Positions 5,242-5,333 of a stretch of 5,333 nt of DNA are shown one piece after another. This DNA comes from Lentisphaerota bacterium (lineage in GTDB: Bacteria; Verrucomicrobiota; Lentisphaeria; Oligosphaerales; JAFGRS01): contig JAAYZO010000922.1 in the NCBI GenBank assembly GCA_012514865.1, forward strand, positions 1 to 5,333, in the 5' to 3' direction. Each line of letters starts with the position of its first letter. Position 1 is the stretch's first letter. Position numbers and translations under genes: made by a program. The notes beneath the pieces are model-generated. The model was given only the letters and a program-made list of their open reading frames with translations, was not told where the DNA came from and did no database searches.

Positions 5242-5333
5242 CACCCTGGAGGGGTGCCAGATCGTAGCCGGGGGTCGCGCGCAGCCCGACCCCCGGAAAC
5301 GCGGATTGCACGCCATGCACCCTGGAGGGGTGC
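5242..5333. repeat. Structured 76-bp repeat (hairpin A, hairpin B, hairpin A), cut by the window end
   Basis: CACCCTGGAGGGGTGC occurs exactly twice, at 5242-5257 and 5318-5333, 76 bases apart. Each copy is a small hairpin with CACCC/GGGTG arms and a TGGAG loop; in the second copy the arms extend to GCACCC/GGGTGC. Between them is a stronger hairpin with perfect 10-base arms CCGGGGGTCG (5268-5277) and CGACCCCCGG (5287-5296) and a nine-base loop. The layout is that of an interspersed or tandem intergenic repeat family. I recall similar hairpin-rich repeats from planctomycete-type genomes but cannot confirm it here. The element continues past the window edge, so its full size is unknown. Confidence 0.85.

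Overview
The window looks like a chromosomal piece of a high-GC bacterium: spacers and codon third positions are G/C-rich, all four complete genes are housekeeping or signalling genes, and no phage or transposase gene is visible. The spacers hold short tandem repeats and structured hairpin repeats. From memory, this style is common in Planctomycetes and related PVC-type or uncultured lineages, but that placement is an inference and is weak.

Layout, left to right. (1) 1-237: the 3' end of a triosephosphate isomerase gene, with a long GC-rich hairpin after it. (2) 510-1948, + strand: a two-gene unit of an ECF sigma factor and a membrane-anchored zinc-finger anti-sigma factor. They share an ATGA stop/start overlap, and two strong hairpins follow. 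(3) 2091-2188: a 9-bp tandem repeat array in the convergent spacer, whose last unit folds with the end of the next gene. (4) 2186-3604, - strand: a full-length dnaA, the replication initiator, without dnaN beside it. (5) 3605-3903: a spacer that looks less GC-rich than the rest, with an imperfect inverted repeat, a promoter candidate, two weak DnaA-box-like sites and terminator-like hairpins. (6) 3904-5082, - strand: a GT4-type glycosyltransferase, probably starting at a GTG with a good ribosome binding site. (7) 5242-5333: about one and a quarter periods of a structured 76-bp repeat that runs off the window edge.

The sigma/anti-sigma pair should form an envelope-stress or redox-type switch: the anti-sigma factor holds the sigma factor at the membrane until a signal releases it. 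dnaA and the glycosyltransferase are transcribed in the same direction, but hairpins and a promoter candidate lie between them, so they are probably separate units. No new multi-gene system is evident. The points most worth a second look are the altered DNA-reading and Walker A motifs of DnaA, the inverted repeat upstream of dnaA, and the two repeat families.
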